A stretch of DNA of 64,000 nt, taken from NCBI RefSeq assembly GCF_900290235.1, contig NZ_OLMK01000036.1:1-64000 (forward strand). Reading direction: 5' to 3'. Position 1 is the first letter of the stretch. Each line of letters starts with the position of its first letter. The translations under genes were made by a program, and so were the position numbers. Below are positions 53,212 through 62,214 of the stretch, piece by piece. The notes beneath the pieces are model-generated. The model was not told where the DNA came from, searched no databases, and saw only the letters and a program-made list of their open reading frames with translations. Source of the stretch: Streptomyces sp. MA5143a. Its GTDB lineage: Bacteria; Actinomycetota; Actinomycetes; Streptomycetales; Streptomycetaceae.

Positions 53212-53880
53212 TCAGCGGGCCGGGGTGGAGGCCGAGGCCGCCTGTGCGTCGCGGAGGCGGTCGCCCACCAGCGGGTCGAGGTAGCGGAACAGCACGTCCT
53301 TCAGCTCCTGGACGTACGCCTCGCGGTCGTCGCCCTCGCTGGCGAGGATCAGTTCGAGGCCCGCCATGTAGAGCGCCATGCAGACGTGCGCGATGCGGGT
53401 GACGGCGACGGCCGGCCGGTCCGGCAGGAGCGGTGAGAGCAGGTCCTCGACCCGGGTGATCAGGGTGTTGTGGAGGGCGTCGTGCTCCTCCGCCATCCGG
53501 CCGGGGACGTCCGGGCCGTGCATGAGGGTGAAGAACACCGGGTTGTGGCAGTTGAAGTCGATGAACCGGTCGACGGCGGCCGCCACGGCCTGCTCCAGCG
53601 GGGTCGCGGGATCGATCGGTGCGAGCGCCTCGCCGTACGCCGTCCGCATGTCGGCCATCAGCCGCTGGCCCAGCTCGATCGCGATCGCCTCTTTGTTCGG
53701 GAAGAACTGGTACAGCGTGCCCGGCGAGACGCCCGCCTCGCGGGCGATCGCGTTGGTGCTCGCGGACGCGTACCCGGTCGACGTGAACACCGAGGCCGCG
53801 GCTTCGAGGAGTTGGGCGATGCGGCGCTCGCCGCGGGCCTGGCGGCGGCGCGGCTGCTCCTGCTCCTGGTGAGTGGGCAT
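53212..53880 (-). CDS. TetR-family regulator
   Basis: A 222-residue repressor. Residues of about 18-62 are the TetR helix-turn-helix (RIAQLLEAAASVFTSTGYASASTNAIAREAGVSPGTLYQFFPNKEAIAIELGQ). The C-terminal domain is a helical ligand-binding domain. ATG 53880 fits the family; longer upstream frames give no family sequence. It is divergent from an MMPL transporter, with nested inverted repeats between, so it very probably represses that gene. Confidence 0.9.
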   Translation of the reverse strand: MPTHQEQEQPRRRQARGERRIAQLLEAAASVFTSTGYASASTNAIAREAGVSPGTLYQFFPNKEAIAIELGQRLMADMRTAYGEALAPIDPATPLEQAVAAAVDRFIDFNCHNPVFFTLMHGPDVPGRMAEEHDALHNTLITRVEDLLSPLLPDRPAVAVTRIAHVCMALYMAGLELILASEGDDREAYVQELKDVLFRYLDPLVGDRLRDAQAASASTPAR

Positions 53881-53912
53881 GCGGTTGTCCCCAGCTTCTC
53901 GGACCTGATTGA

Positions 53913-53967
53913 CAAACACGAGTCGTCGCTCGCATTCTGATGAAACGCGAGCGAGGTCTCGTGTTTG
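53913..53967. promoter_or_regulatory. Nested inverted repeats, TetR operator region
   Basis: CAAACACGAG (53913-53922) pairs with CTCGTGTTTG (53958-53967). Inside, TCGCTCGC (53926-53933) pairs with GCGAGCGA (53947-53954). The region lies between the divergent TetR and MMPL genes. Confidence 0.7.
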
Positions 53968-54040
53968 CCAGTTTATGGCGTGGCGCGTCCGCCCGCCCGG
54001 CTGCGCACGGCACGGATCAGAGTGAAGGGGACACCGCACC

Positions 54041-56404
54041 ATGACCGAAGTCAACAGGCCACCCCGAGCGGGAGGCTGGACCAGACTGGTGACCGCCCGT
54101 CCCCGGCTCTCCCTGCTCGTGGCCCTGCTGATCACCGCCCTCGCGGTCGTCGCGGGCAGCGATGTCGCCGACCGTCTGACCAGCGGCGGCTGGGAGGACC
54201 CCAAGGCCGAGTCCACCTACGCGACCAAGGCGCTCCAGCGCGAGTTCCCGAACTCCCAGCCGAACCTGCTGCTGATGGTCGACGCGGGCGACACCCCGGT
54301 CGACGATCCGGCGGTCGCCGCCGAGGCGAAGCGGCTGGCCGAGCGGCTCGCCGCGGAGAAGGGCGTCACGGGCGTCGGCTCCTACTGGCAGACCGGTGCC
54401 CCCACCCTCCGCGCCGAGGACGGCCGCCAGGCGCTGATAGCGGCCCGCCTGACCGGCGACGAGACCACGATGAACGCGACGCTGGACCGCATCACGCCGG
54501 AGTTCCGCGGCACGCACGGCCCGGTCGAGGTCAAGATCGGCGGCATAGTCGCCGTGCGCCACGAGATGCAGACGGTCATCCAGGAGGACCTCCTGCGGGC
54601 CGAGCTGATCGCCCTGCCCGTGACCCTGGTCCTGCTGGTGATGGCCTTCGGCAGCGCGGTCGCCGCCCTGCTGCCGCTCGTCGTGGGCGTCGTCGCCATC
54701 CTCGGCACCAACGCGATCCTGCGCGGCCTCACCGAGGTGACCGACGTCTCGATCTTCGCGCTGAACCTCACCACGGCCATGGGCCTCGGCCTCGCGATCG
54801 ACTACGCCCTGTTCATCGTGCGCCGCTTCCGGGAGGAGCTGTCCGCCGGCGCCGACCCCCGGGCCGCCGTGGCCACCACCCTGCGCACCGCCGGGCGGAC
54901 GGTCCTCTTCTCCGCGCTCACGGTCGCCGTCTCGCTCGCCGCGATGGCGGTCTTCCCCCAGGCGTTCCTGAAGTCCATCGCCTACGCGGGCATCGCGGTC
55001 GTCCTGCTCGCCGCGGCGGCGGCCCTGATCGTGCTCCCGGCGGCCCTCGTGCTGCTCGGGGAGCGGGTCAACGCCCTCGACCTGCGCAAGCTGTTCAGGC
55101 GCCGCAGGGCCGAGGGGGCTCCCGCCCGCGAGGAGGGTGCCGCCTGGGGCCGCACGGCCGGCTTCGTCATGCGCCGCGCCCCCTTCTTCGCCATCGCCAC
55201 CACCGCCGGCCTGGTCCTCCTCGGCCTGCCCTTCCTCGGTGTGAAGTTCGGCTCGGCCGACGACCGTCAGCTCCCGGCCTCCGCCGAGTCCCGGGTCGTC
55301 CAGCAGCACATCCGGGAGGACTTCCCGGGCACCCCCGGCGGCGGTCTGGAGATCCTCGCCGAGGGCCGGGCGACCGAGGCCCAGTACACCGCCTACAAGG
55401 ACGAGATCGCCGCCCTGCCCGATGTGCTCCGGGTGGACGGCCCCGTGGTGAGCGGCGACGCGGCCTACTTCGCCGTGCAGCCGAAGGGCGACGTGGTCGA
55501 CGAGGCCGCGCAGGACCTGGTCCACGACATACGGGCCGAGGCGGCCGACGCCCCGTTCAAGACGTCGGTGACGGGTGCGGGAGCGGTCCTGGTCGACACC
55601 AAGGAGGCGATAGGCGGCGGCCTGCCGCTGGCCCTCTCCTTCATCGCCGTGGTCACCCTCCTGCTGGTCTTCCTGCTCACCGGCAGTGTGCTGGTCCCCC
55701 TCCAGGCGGTCCTGCTGAACGCGCTCAGCCTCACCGCGATGTTCGGCGCGATGATCTGGGTCTTCCAGGACGGTCATCTCTCCGGCCTGCTGGGCTTCAC
55801 CAGTTCCGGCTCCATCGAGACGACCCTGCCGGTGCTGATGTTCTGCGTGGCCTTCGGCCTCTCCATGGACTACGGCGTCTTCCTGCTCTCCCGCATCAAG
55901 GAGGAGTACGACCACACCGGCGACCACACGGCCGCCGTCCGCCACGGCCTCCAGCGCACCGGCGGCCTCATCACCGCCGCCGCCGTCATCCTGGCCGTCG
56001 TGATGATCGCCATAGGCACCTCACGGGTCACGAACACCAAGATGCTCGGCCTGGGCCTCGCTCTCGCCGTGCTCATGGACGCGATGATCGTGCGCAGCCT
56101 GCTCGTCCCGGCCTTCATGCGGCTCACCGGCCGCGCCACCTGGTGGGCCCCGGCCCCGCTGCGCAGGTTCCACGAGCGGTTCGGCCTGAGCGAGGGCGAG
56201 TCGGCCCCGCGCGCCACCGCGACCGGGAGCGCGACGGAGACCGCAGCCGATGGCGAGGAGAGCGACCGGGACAAGGGGAGCGGCGCCGACAGCGACCGCC
56301 ACGAGGAGAGCGGCGCCGACCAGGAGAGCGACCGCCAGGAGGAGAGTGGCGCCGGCGACCACGACAGGCAGAGCGACCACGACAAGGTGGAGATCTCTGG
56401 CTAG
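54041..56404 (+). CDS. MMPL-family (RND-type) transporter
   Basis: A 787-residue membrane exporter with two repeats of one helix, a large outside loop and five helices. Landmarks are LVMAFGSAVAALLPLVVGVVAILG, AMGLGLAIDYALFIVRRFREEL, VTLLLVFLLTGSVLVPLQAVLLNALSL and FGLSMDYGVFLLSRIKEEYDHTGDHTAAVRHGL. The C-terminal tail of about 65 residues is highly charged, with ESDR/EESGA repeats. It resembles actinobacterial drug or lipid exporters (ActII-3-like). ATG 54041 has AAGGGGA upstream. Confidence 0.9.
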   Translation: MTEVNRPPRAGGWTRLVTARPRLSLLVALLITALAVVAGSDVADRLTSGGWEDPKAESTYATKALQREFPNSQPNLLLMVDAGDTPVDDPAVAAEAKRLAERLAAEKGVTGVGSYWQTGAPTLRAEDGRQALIAARLTGDETTMNATLDRITPEFRGTHGPVEVKIGGIVAVRHEMQTVIQEDLLRAELIALPVTLVLLVMAFGSAVAALLPLVVGVVAILGTNAILRGLTEVTDVSIFALNLTTAMGLGLAIDYALFIVRRFREELSAGADPRAAVATTLRTAGRTVLFSALTVAVSLAAMAVFPQAFLKSIAYAGIAVVLLAAAAALIVLPAALVLLGERVNALDLRKLFRRRRAEGAPAREEGAAWGRTAGFVMRRAPFFAIATTAGLVLLGLPFLGVKFGSADDRQLPASAESRVVQQHIREDFPGTPGGGLEILAEGRATEAQYTAYKDEIAALPDVLRVDGPVVSGDAAYFAVQPKGDVVDEAAQDLVHDIRAEAADAPFKTSVTGAGAVLVDTKEAIGGGLPLALSFIAVVTLLLVFLLTGSVLVPLQAVLLNALSLTAMFGAMIWVFQDGHLSGLLGFTSSGSIETTLPVLMFCVAFGLSMDYGVFLLSRIKEEYDHTGDHTAAVRHGLQRTGGLITAAAVILAVVMIAIGTSRVTNTKMLGLGLALAVLMDAMIVRSLLVPAFMRLTGRATWWAPAPLRRFHERFGLSEGESAPRATATGSATETAADGEESDRDKGSGADSDRHEESGADQESDRQEESGAGDHDRQSDHDKVEISG

Positions 56405-56423
56405 CGTTCACCGGAAAGGATCT

Positions 56424-56495
56424 CCGACAGGTCGGTGGGCAGGCCGGCCGTGAGCTCGGCCGGCCGGAAGGCAGACGGCGCGGCCGACCTGTCGG
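56424..56495. terminator. 72-nt nested hairpin downstream of the MMPL gene
   Basis: CCGACAGGTCGG (56424-56435) pairs with CCGACCTGTCGG (56484-56495) and the inner GGCCGGCCG (56442-56450) pairs with CGGCCGGCC (56457-56465). It lies between two same-strand genes and can end the first transcript. Confidence 0.65.
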
Positions 56496-56520
56496 GCGGT
56501 GAGGGCGAGGGCGAGGGCGT

Positions 56521-57573
56521 ATGCGCGCGGTGGTGTTCGAGCGGTTCGGTGAGCCGGCCGAGGTACGGGACGTGCCGGACCCGACTGCGGCGGTCCACGG
56601 CGTGGTCGTCCGCGTCGAGGCCACGGGCCTGTGCCGCAGCGACTGGCACGCCTGGATGGGCCACGACCCCGACATCACCCCGCCGCACGTCCCCGGCCAT
56701 GAGCTCGCCGGGGTGGTGGAGGAGACCGGCGCCGGGGTGACCCGCTGGCAGCCGGGCGACCGGGTCACCGTCCCGTTCGTGTGCGCCTGCGGCGGCTGCG
56801 CCGCCTGCGCGGCCGGGGACCAGCAGGTGTGCGAGCGGCAGACCCAGCCGGGGTTCACTCACTGGGGCTCGTTCGCCCAGTACGTGGCCCTGGACCACGC
56901 CGACGTGAACCTGGTGGCGCTGCCGGAGGGGCTGTCGTACGGCACGGCGGCCTCCCTGGGTTGCCGGTTCGCCACGGCGTTCCGGGCGGTGGTGGCGCAG
57001 GGCAGGGTCGCGGCCGGCGAGTGGGTGGCCGTGCACGGCTGCGGGGGAGTGGGCCTGTCGGCGGTGATGATCGCGGCGGCCTCCGGCGCCCGGGTCGTCG
57101 CCGTCGACGTCTCGCCCCGGGCCCTGGAGCTGGCGCGGACGTTCGGCGCTGCGGCCTGTGTGGACGCCTCGGCGGTCCAGGACACGGCCGAGGCGGTACG
57201 GGACCTCACCGGCGGCGGCGCCCATCTGTCGCTGGACGCGCTGGGCTCCCCGGTCACCTGCGCGGCGTCGGTCGGCAGCCTCCGCCGCCGGGGCCGCCAC
57301 GTCCAGGTGGGCCTGCTGCCGTCGCCGACCGGCACGACCCCCGTCCCCATGGCCCGCGCGATCGCCCTGGAACTGGAACTCCTCGGCAGCCACGGCATGG
57401 CGGCCCACGCCTACCCGCCCATGCTGGAACTGGTCCGCTCGGGCGTCCTGCGCCCCGACCTCCTGGTGACGTCGACGATCCCCCTGGACGCCGTCCCGGA
57501 GGCCCTCGCCGCGCTGGGCACGGCACCGGGCAGCGGCGTGACGGTCATCGAACCGTGGAGGGACCGGCCATGA
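56521..57573 (+). CDS. Zinc-dependent alcohol dehydrogenase
   Basis: A 350-residue MDR-family dehydrogenase. Catalytic zinc ligands are Cys in GLCRSDWHAW and His-Glu in GHELAGVV. The structural-zinc loop CACGGCAACAAGDQQVC carries the Cys cluster. GCGGVGLSAVMIAAASGARVVAVD is the nucleotide site. GAGGGCGT precedes ATG 56521. Substrate unknown. Confidence 0.88.
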   Translation: MRAVVFERFGEPAEVRDVPDPTAAVHGVVVRVEATGLCRSDWHAWMGHDPDITPPHVPGHELAGVVEETGAGVTRWQPGDRVTVPFVCACGGCAACAAGDQQVCERQTQPGFTHWGSFAQYVALDHADVNLVALPEGLSYGTAASLGCRFATAFRAVVAQGRVAAGEWVAVHGCGGVGLSAVMIAAASGARVVAVDVSPRALELARTFGAAACVDASAVQDTAEAVRDLTGGGAHLSLDALGSPVTCAASVGSLRRRGRHVQVGLLPSPTGTTPVPMARAIALELELLGSHGMAAHAYPPMLELVRSGVLRPDLLVTSTIPLDAVPEALAALGTAPGSGVTVIEPWRDRP

Positions 57574-57593
57574 CGGTCAGCCGGCCCTGATGG

Positions 57594-58184
57594 TCACGTG
57601 TGCGTGAGGTCGGGCGGGCCGGTCTCCGGGCGTCCGCGGTGCGCCGCCCACTCGGGGGCGAGGATCGACATCCGTACGGCGTCGATCCACTTCCCGTCCT
57701 GCCACAGGGTCTGCCGCTCCACGCCCTCGGCCACGAACCCCACCTTCTCGTAGGCGCGCCGGGCCCGGGGGTTGTGTGTGAAGACGTACAGCGAGACGCG
57801 GTGCATGCCGAGCCGCTCGAAGGCGTGGCCGACCGTCAGGCGCACGGCCTCCGTGCCGAGCCCCCGGTTCCGCCCGGCGGGGCCGATCAGGATCCGGAAG
57901 CAACAGGCACGGTTGGGCTCGTCCCAGTCGTTGAGCACGGCCTCGCCCACCAGCTCCCCGCTGGCCCGGTCCACGATGCCGAGATCGAGCCGGTCGGTCT
58001 GCTCGCTGCGGTTGCCGTACCAGGTGCGCAGCCTCTCCATGTCGTACGCCCCGTCCTGGCTCCCGGTGAGCCGGATGATGTCCGGGTCGGCCAGGACGCG
58101 GGCCATCACGGGGGTGTCGTCCACGGTGAAGGGCCGCAGGACGGCCCGCTCACCGGTGAGTACGGGTTTCTCGGAGAAGCTCAT
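57594..58184 (-). CDS. GNAT-family N-acetyltransferase (RimJ/RimL-like)
   Basis: A 196-residue acetyltransferase. RAVLRPFTVDDTPVMARVLADPDI, the acetyl-CoA site IGPAGRNRGLGTEAVRLTVGHAF and MHRVSLYVFTHNPRARRAYEKVGFVAEGV are typical. ATG 58184 is preferred since the fold starts immediately; an in-frame ATG lies 153 bp further upstream. The acceptor is unknown. Confidence 0.85.
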   Translation of the reverse strand: MSFSEKPVLTGERAVLRPFTVDDTPVMARVLADPDIIRLTGSQDGAYDMERLRTWYGNRSEQTDRLDLGIVDRASGELVGEAVLNDWDEPNRACCFRILIGPAGRNRGLGTEAVRLTVGHAFERLGMHRVSLYVFTHNPRARRAYEKVGFVAEGVERQTLWQDGKWIDAVRMSILAPEWAAHRGRPETGPPDLTHT

Positions 58185-58484
58185 CCCGGAATCCTCGGCA
58201 GGGCGAGGAGGCCGGGGCAAACGATTAAGCGCGGTCGTCGTCAGTGCGGAACGTCGGTGCGGGTCGTCAGTCGGCCGCCCCGCACCCCCGGTTGCTCGGT
58301 CGTCCCGGCCGGCCGCTGCGCACCACATGTGACACAAGCCTCGTGACGTGGGTCACCCTCAAAGCCACCGCCCACCCCCCAAGGGGCGCGGGGAACCGCG
58401 CGACCAACCGCGACGCACTCGCGGCCCGCGACGAACGCGCAGTCCCCCGGCGCCGCACGGCACCCGGCTCATCCAGCGGCGCGC
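58185..58484. other. Intergenic region with a dispersed Streptomyces repeat
   Basis: A 300-bp gap. An inverse copy of the element seen at 49945 (AAGGGGCGCGGGGAACCGCG) lies at 58381-58400. No gene signal was found in it. Confidence 0.5.
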
Positions 58485-59402
58485 CTACGCCCCGCAGCTC
58501 CGCAGGAACGCCCGCGTCCGCTGGGCGATCGGCAGCGGAGCGTCCGGCTCGCACGGGTACATGTCCTGCTCGACGATCGCGAACAGATCCACGTCCAGCT
58601 TCTGCGCGGCCGCCAGCACCGGCCCCAGCTCGGGCACGCCCTTCGGCGGCTCGCACATCACGCCCTGCGCCACGGCCGGCCCGAACGGCGTCCCCTTGGC
58701 CCGGACGTCCGCCAGGATCTCGGGGTCGACCTGCTTGAGGTGCAGATAGCCGATGCGCTCGCCGTACGTCTCGATCAGCTTGACGCTGTCGCCGCCGCAG
58801 TACGCGTAGTGCCCGGTGTCGAGGCACAGGGACACCACCGAGGAGTCGGTGCCGTCCAGGAAGCGGACGACGTTCTCCTCGCTGTCGATGTGGGTGTCGG
58901 CGTGCGGGTGGACGACGATCTGGAGGCCGTACCTCTCCCGCACCTCCCGCCCGAGCCGCTCGGTGAGCTGGGTGAGGTGCCGCCACTGCTCGACGGTCAG
59001 CTCGCTGGGCTCCAGCACCTGGCCCGTCTTGTCGTCCCGCCAGAAGGAGGGGATGACGACGAGGTGCCGGGCGCCCATGGCCTGGGCGAGGACCGCGTTG
59101 TCGGCGACGTGCGCCCAGGTCTTCTCCCAGACGTCGGGGCCGTGGTGCAGCCCGGTGAAGACCGTGCCGGCCGACACCTTCAGGCCACGTTTGGCCGTCT
59201 CCTCGGCGAGAACGGCGGGGTCCTTCGGCAGATAGCCGTAGGGGCCCAGCTCGATCCACTCGTAGCCGGCGGCGGCCACCTCGTCGAGGAAGCGCTGCCA
59301 GGGGACCTGCTGGGGGTCGTCGGGGAACCACACACCCCAGGAGTCGGGCGCCGAGCCGATCCGGATGCGCGAGAGTGAGGACTCAGGTGACAACGACGTC
59401 AT
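58485..59402 (-). CDS. Sugar phosphate isomerase/epimerase-like TIM barrel (inositol locus)
   Basis: A 305-residue xylose-isomerase-like barrel protein. SAPDSWGVWFPDD, AAAGYEWIELGPYGYLP, VVHPHADTHIDSEENVVRFLD, SLCLDTGHYAYCGGDSVKLIETYGERIGYLHLKQVDP and VEQDMYP are the strand-end metal and substrate sites of the IolE/IolI/IolH group. ATG 59402 was chosen since the fold starts right after. It is divergent from iolC, so it is likely an inosose dehydratase or isomerase of inositol catabolism; which one cannot be told. Confidence 0.8.
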   Translation of the reverse strand: MTSLSPESSLSRIRIGSAPDSWGVWFPDDPQQVPWQRFLDEVAAAGYEWIELGPYGYLPKDPAVLAEETAKRGLKVSAGTVFTGLHHGPDVWEKTWAHVADNAVLAQAMGARHLVVIPSFWRDDKTGQVLEPSELTVEQWRHLTQLTERLGREVRERYGLQIVVHPHADTHIDSEENVVRFLDGTDSSVVSLCLDTGHYAYCGGDSVKLIETYGERIGYLHLKQVDPEILADVRAKGTPFGPAVAQGVMCEPPKGVPELGPVLAAAQKLDVDLFAIVEQDMYPCEPDAPLPIAQRTRAFLRSCGA

Positions 59403-59526
59403 GGCGGCCAGCTTCGGGCCGGAACCCAAGGGTGTCAATAGGTAGTCCGAATGTCTGGACAAAATATTGACAGGGCCGCTCTCGCGGAGCTAGACCTTGA
59501 CGGAACCGGAGCGCGAAGGGAACTCG
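59403..59526. promoter_or_regulatory. Divergent promoter of the inositol genes
   Basis: TTGACA (59467-59472) and TAGACC (59491-59496), 18 bp apart, resemble a housekeeping promoter for iolC. TGTCTGGACA (59452-59461) is a near-palindrome just upstream and could be the operator. Confidence 0.55.
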
Positions 59527-60477
59527 ATGGCGTACGACCTGATCACCATGGGGCGGATCGGTGTGGACCTCTATCCGCTGCAGACGGGGGTCCCGCTGCC
59601 GCAGGTGACGTCCTTCGGGAAGTTCCTCGGCGGATCGGCGACGAACGTCGCGGTGGCCGCCGCCCGGCTCGGCCGGGACACCGCCGTCATCACCCGCACG
59701 GGCGAGGACCCGTTCGGGGAGTACCTCCACCAGGCGCTGCGGGACTTCGGCGTCGACGACCGCTGGGTGACACCGGTCCCCGGCCTCGCCACCCCGGTCA
59801 CGTTCTGCGAGGTTTTCCCGCCGGACGACTTCCCGCTGTACTTCTACCGCCGCCCCAAGGCGCCGGACCTGGAGATCGACGCCCACGAACTGGACCTGGA
59901 GGCCATTCGTGAGGCCCGCGTCTTCTGGGTCACCGGCACCGGTCTGAGCGAGGAGCCCAGCCGTACGGCGACGCTCGCGGCCCTCGCCCACCGGGCCAAG
60001 GCCGGCACGACGGTCTTCGACCTCGACTGGCGGCCCATGTTCTGGAGCGAGCCGGCCGCGGCCCGCCCGTTCTACGAGGAGGCCCTGCGGCACACCACCG
60101 TCGCCGTCGGGAACCTGGACGAGGTCGAGGTCGCCACCGGCGTCCGCGAGCCGCACGCCGCCGCCGAGGCCCTGCTGGCCGCCGGGGTGGAACTCGCGGT
60201 CGTGAAGCAGGGCCCCAAGGGTGTGCTGGCGGTGCACCGCGACGGCACGACGGCCGAGGTGCCGCCGCTGCCGGTGAACGTCCTCAACGGACTGGGCGCC
60301 GGAGACGCCTTCGGCGGTTCCCTCTGCCACGGCCTGCTCGAAGGCTGGGACCTGGAGCGGACCATGCGGCACGCCAACGCCGCCGGAGCCATCGTCGCCT
60401 CCCGCCTGGAGTGCTCCTCGGCGATGCCCACCGCCGAGGAGATCGAGGCCGCGGTCACGGCGGGGGAAGTACGGTGA
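59527..60477 (+). CDS. iolC: 5-dehydro-2-deoxygluconokinase IolC
   Basis: A 316-residue PfkB-family kinase of inositol breakdown. LITMGRIGVDLYPLQTG is diagnostic for IolC. The signatures are KFLGGSATNVAVAAARLG and NGLGAGDAFGGSLCHGLL. GAAGGGAA precedes ATG 59527. First gene of the iol operon; its stop overlaps the next start (GTGA). Confidence 0.92.
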   Translation: MAYDLITMGRIGVDLYPLQTGVPLPQVTSFGKFLGGSATNVAVAAARLGRDTAVITRTGEDPFGEYLHQALRDFGVDDRWVTPVPGLATPVTFCEVFPPDDFPLYFYRRPKAPDLEIDAHELDLEAIREARVFWVTGTGLSEEPSRTATLAALAHRAKAGTTVFDLDWRPMFWSEPAAARPFYEEALRHTTVAVGNLDEVEVATGVREPHAAAEALLAAGVELAVVKQGPKGVLAVHRDGTTAEVPPLPVNVLNGLGAGDAFGGSLCHGLLEGWDLERTMRHANAAGAIVASRLECSSAMPTAEEIEAAVTAGEVR

Positions 60478-61358
60478 GCGTCGACGTCTCCGCCCTGGTC
60501 CGCACCCGGGTCCACCACCCCGAGGCGATCGCCGAGGCCGCCGCCCGCCGCGTCCGCCGCCCCCTGATCGGCGACTCCGGGCGGCTGATGATCGTCGCCG
60601 CCGACCACCCGGCCCGCGGCGCGCTCTCCGTCGGCGACCGCAAGCTCGCCATGGCGAACCGCGCCGACCTCCTCGAACGGCTGTGCCTGGCCCTCGGCCG
60701 GCCCGGCGTCGACGGGGTGCTCGCGACCGCCGACATCCTCGACGACCTGCTCCTCCTCGGTGCCCTCGACGGCAAGATCGTCATGGGCTCGATGAACCGC
60801 GGTGGACTCGCGGGCGCCTCCTTCGAACTGGACGACCGTTTCACCGGCCACCGCCCCGAGGACATCGAGCGGCTCCGCTTCGACGCCGGCAAGCTGCTGC
60901 TGCGCGTCGACTACGACGACCCGGGCTCCCTCGACACCCTGGAGTCCACCGCGCACGCCGTGGACGCCATGGCCGAGCGGCGGCTCCCGGTCTTCGTCGA
61001 GCCGTTCATCAGCCGTCGCGACCCCGTCACCGGCAAGGTCAGGAACGACCTCTGCGCCGACGCGGTCACCAAGTCGATCGCCATAGCCGCCGGACTCGGC
61101 GGCACCTCGGCGTACACCTGGCTGAAGGTGCCCGTCACCGAGAACCCCGACGACATGGCCCGCGTCATGGAGACCTCGACCCTGCCCGCCGTCCTCCTCG
61201 GCGGCGACGTCGGAGAGGACCAGGAGGGCGCGTACGAGAAGTGGCGGGGCGCCCTGCAACTGCCCACCGTCCAGGGCCTGGTGGTCGGCCGCTCGTTGCT
61301 CTACCCGGCGGACGACGACGTGACCGCCGCCGTGGACACCGCCGTAGGACTGCTGTGA
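60474..61358 (+). CDS. Cgl0159-type (beta/alpha)8 aldolase of inositol catabolism
   Basis: A 294-residue class I aldolase-like barrel. GRLMIVAADHPARGALSVGDR, DGVLATADILDDLLLLGALDGK and TWLKVPVTENPDDMARVMETSTLPAVLLGGD form the fold; the Lys in WLKVPV is the likely Schiff-base residue. GTG 60474 overlaps the iolC stop. The position suggests it cleaves the phosphorylated ketodeoxygluconate, the IolJ step. Confidence 0.8.
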   Translation: MSVDVSALVRTRVHHPEAIAEAAARRVRRPLIGDSGRLMIVAADHPARGALSVGDRKLAMANRADLLERLCLALGRPGVDGVLATADILDDLLLLGALDGKIVMGSMNRGGLAGASFELDDRFTGHRPEDIERLRFDAGKLLLRVDYDDPGSLDTLESTAHAVDAMAERRLPVFVEPFISRRDPVTGKVRNDLCADAVTKSIAIAAGLGGTSAYTWLKVPVTENPDDMARVMETSTLPAVLLGGDVGEDQEGAYEKWRGALQLPTVQGLVVGRSLLYPADDDVTAAVDTAVGLL

Positions 61359-61365
61359 GGGCCGC

Positions 61366-62214
61366 ATGACACACAAGACCGAGCTGTACGTCCCGAAGGG
61401 GACGACCGCCCACGGGGGGTACGCCCTCGACATCGGCCCCGAGCAGGCCGGCTGGACCCACAGCAGCCTGCGCGTCGTGGAGTTGGAGCCGGGCGGCGAG
61501 CACACCTTCACCACCGGGGACAGCGAATGGATCGTGCTGTCCCTGGGCGGCGCCTGTACGGTTCGCGTATCGGAGGATCCGGGCGCAGCGGACGGTGGCG
61601 GCACCGCAGAGTTCGACATCCTGGGCCGCGAGGACGTGTTCGCCGGAGTCTCCGACTTCGTCTACGCGCCCCGCGACGCCCGGGTACAGATCGCCTCCGG
61701 CGCGGGAGGCCGCTTCGCTTTGGCAGGAGCGAGGTGCGAGCGACGACTCCCCGCCCGCTACGGCCCCGCGCCGGAGGTCCCCGTCGAAGACCGCGGCAGC
61801 GGCAACTGCGCCCGCCAGGTGCGCAACTTCGCCTCCGCCGACGCCTTCGCGTGCGACAAGCTCATCACCGTCGAGGTCATCACGCCGGGCGGCAACTGGT
61901 CCTCGTACCCGCCGCACAAGCATGACGAGAACCGGCCGGGGGAGGAGACCGAGCTGGAGGAGATCTACTACTTCGAGATCGACGGCCCGAACGGCTTCGG
62001 CTACCAGCGGGTGTTCCCCTCCCGGGAGGGCGGCTCCGACGTCCTCGCCGAGGTCCGCTCGGGTGACGCCGTCCTCGTCCCCGACGGCTGGCACGGCCCG
62101 TCCATCGCGCAGCCCGGCCACAGCATGTACTACCTGAACGTGATGGCCGGTCCGGGCACCGAGCGGCAGTGGCGGATCTGCTTCCACCCGGATCACACGG
62201 AGGGATACCGATGA
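61366..62214 (+). CDS. iolB: 5-deoxy-glucuronate isomerase IolB
   Basis: A 282-residue cupin-fold isomerase. GGYALDIGPEQAGWTHSSLRVVELEPGGEHTFTTGDSEWIVLSLGG, VITPGGNWSSYPPHKHDEN (metal His) and GYQRVFPSREGGSDV are typical. GAGGG lies 6 nt before ATG 61366. Its stop overlaps iolD (ATGA). Confidence 0.92.
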   Translation: MTHKTELYVPKGTTAHGGYALDIGPEQAGWTHSSLRVVELEPGGEHTFTTGDSEWIVLSLGGACTVRVSEDPGAADGGGTAEFDILGREDVFAGVSDFVYAPRDARVQIASGAGGRFALAGARCERRLPARYGPAPEVPVEDRGSGNCARQVRNFASADAFACDKLITVEVITPGGNWSSYPPHKHDENRPGEETELEEIYYFEIDGPNGFGYQRVFPSREGGSDVLAEVRSGDAVLVPDGWHGPSIAQPGHSMYYLNVMAGPGTERQWRICFHPDHTEGYR

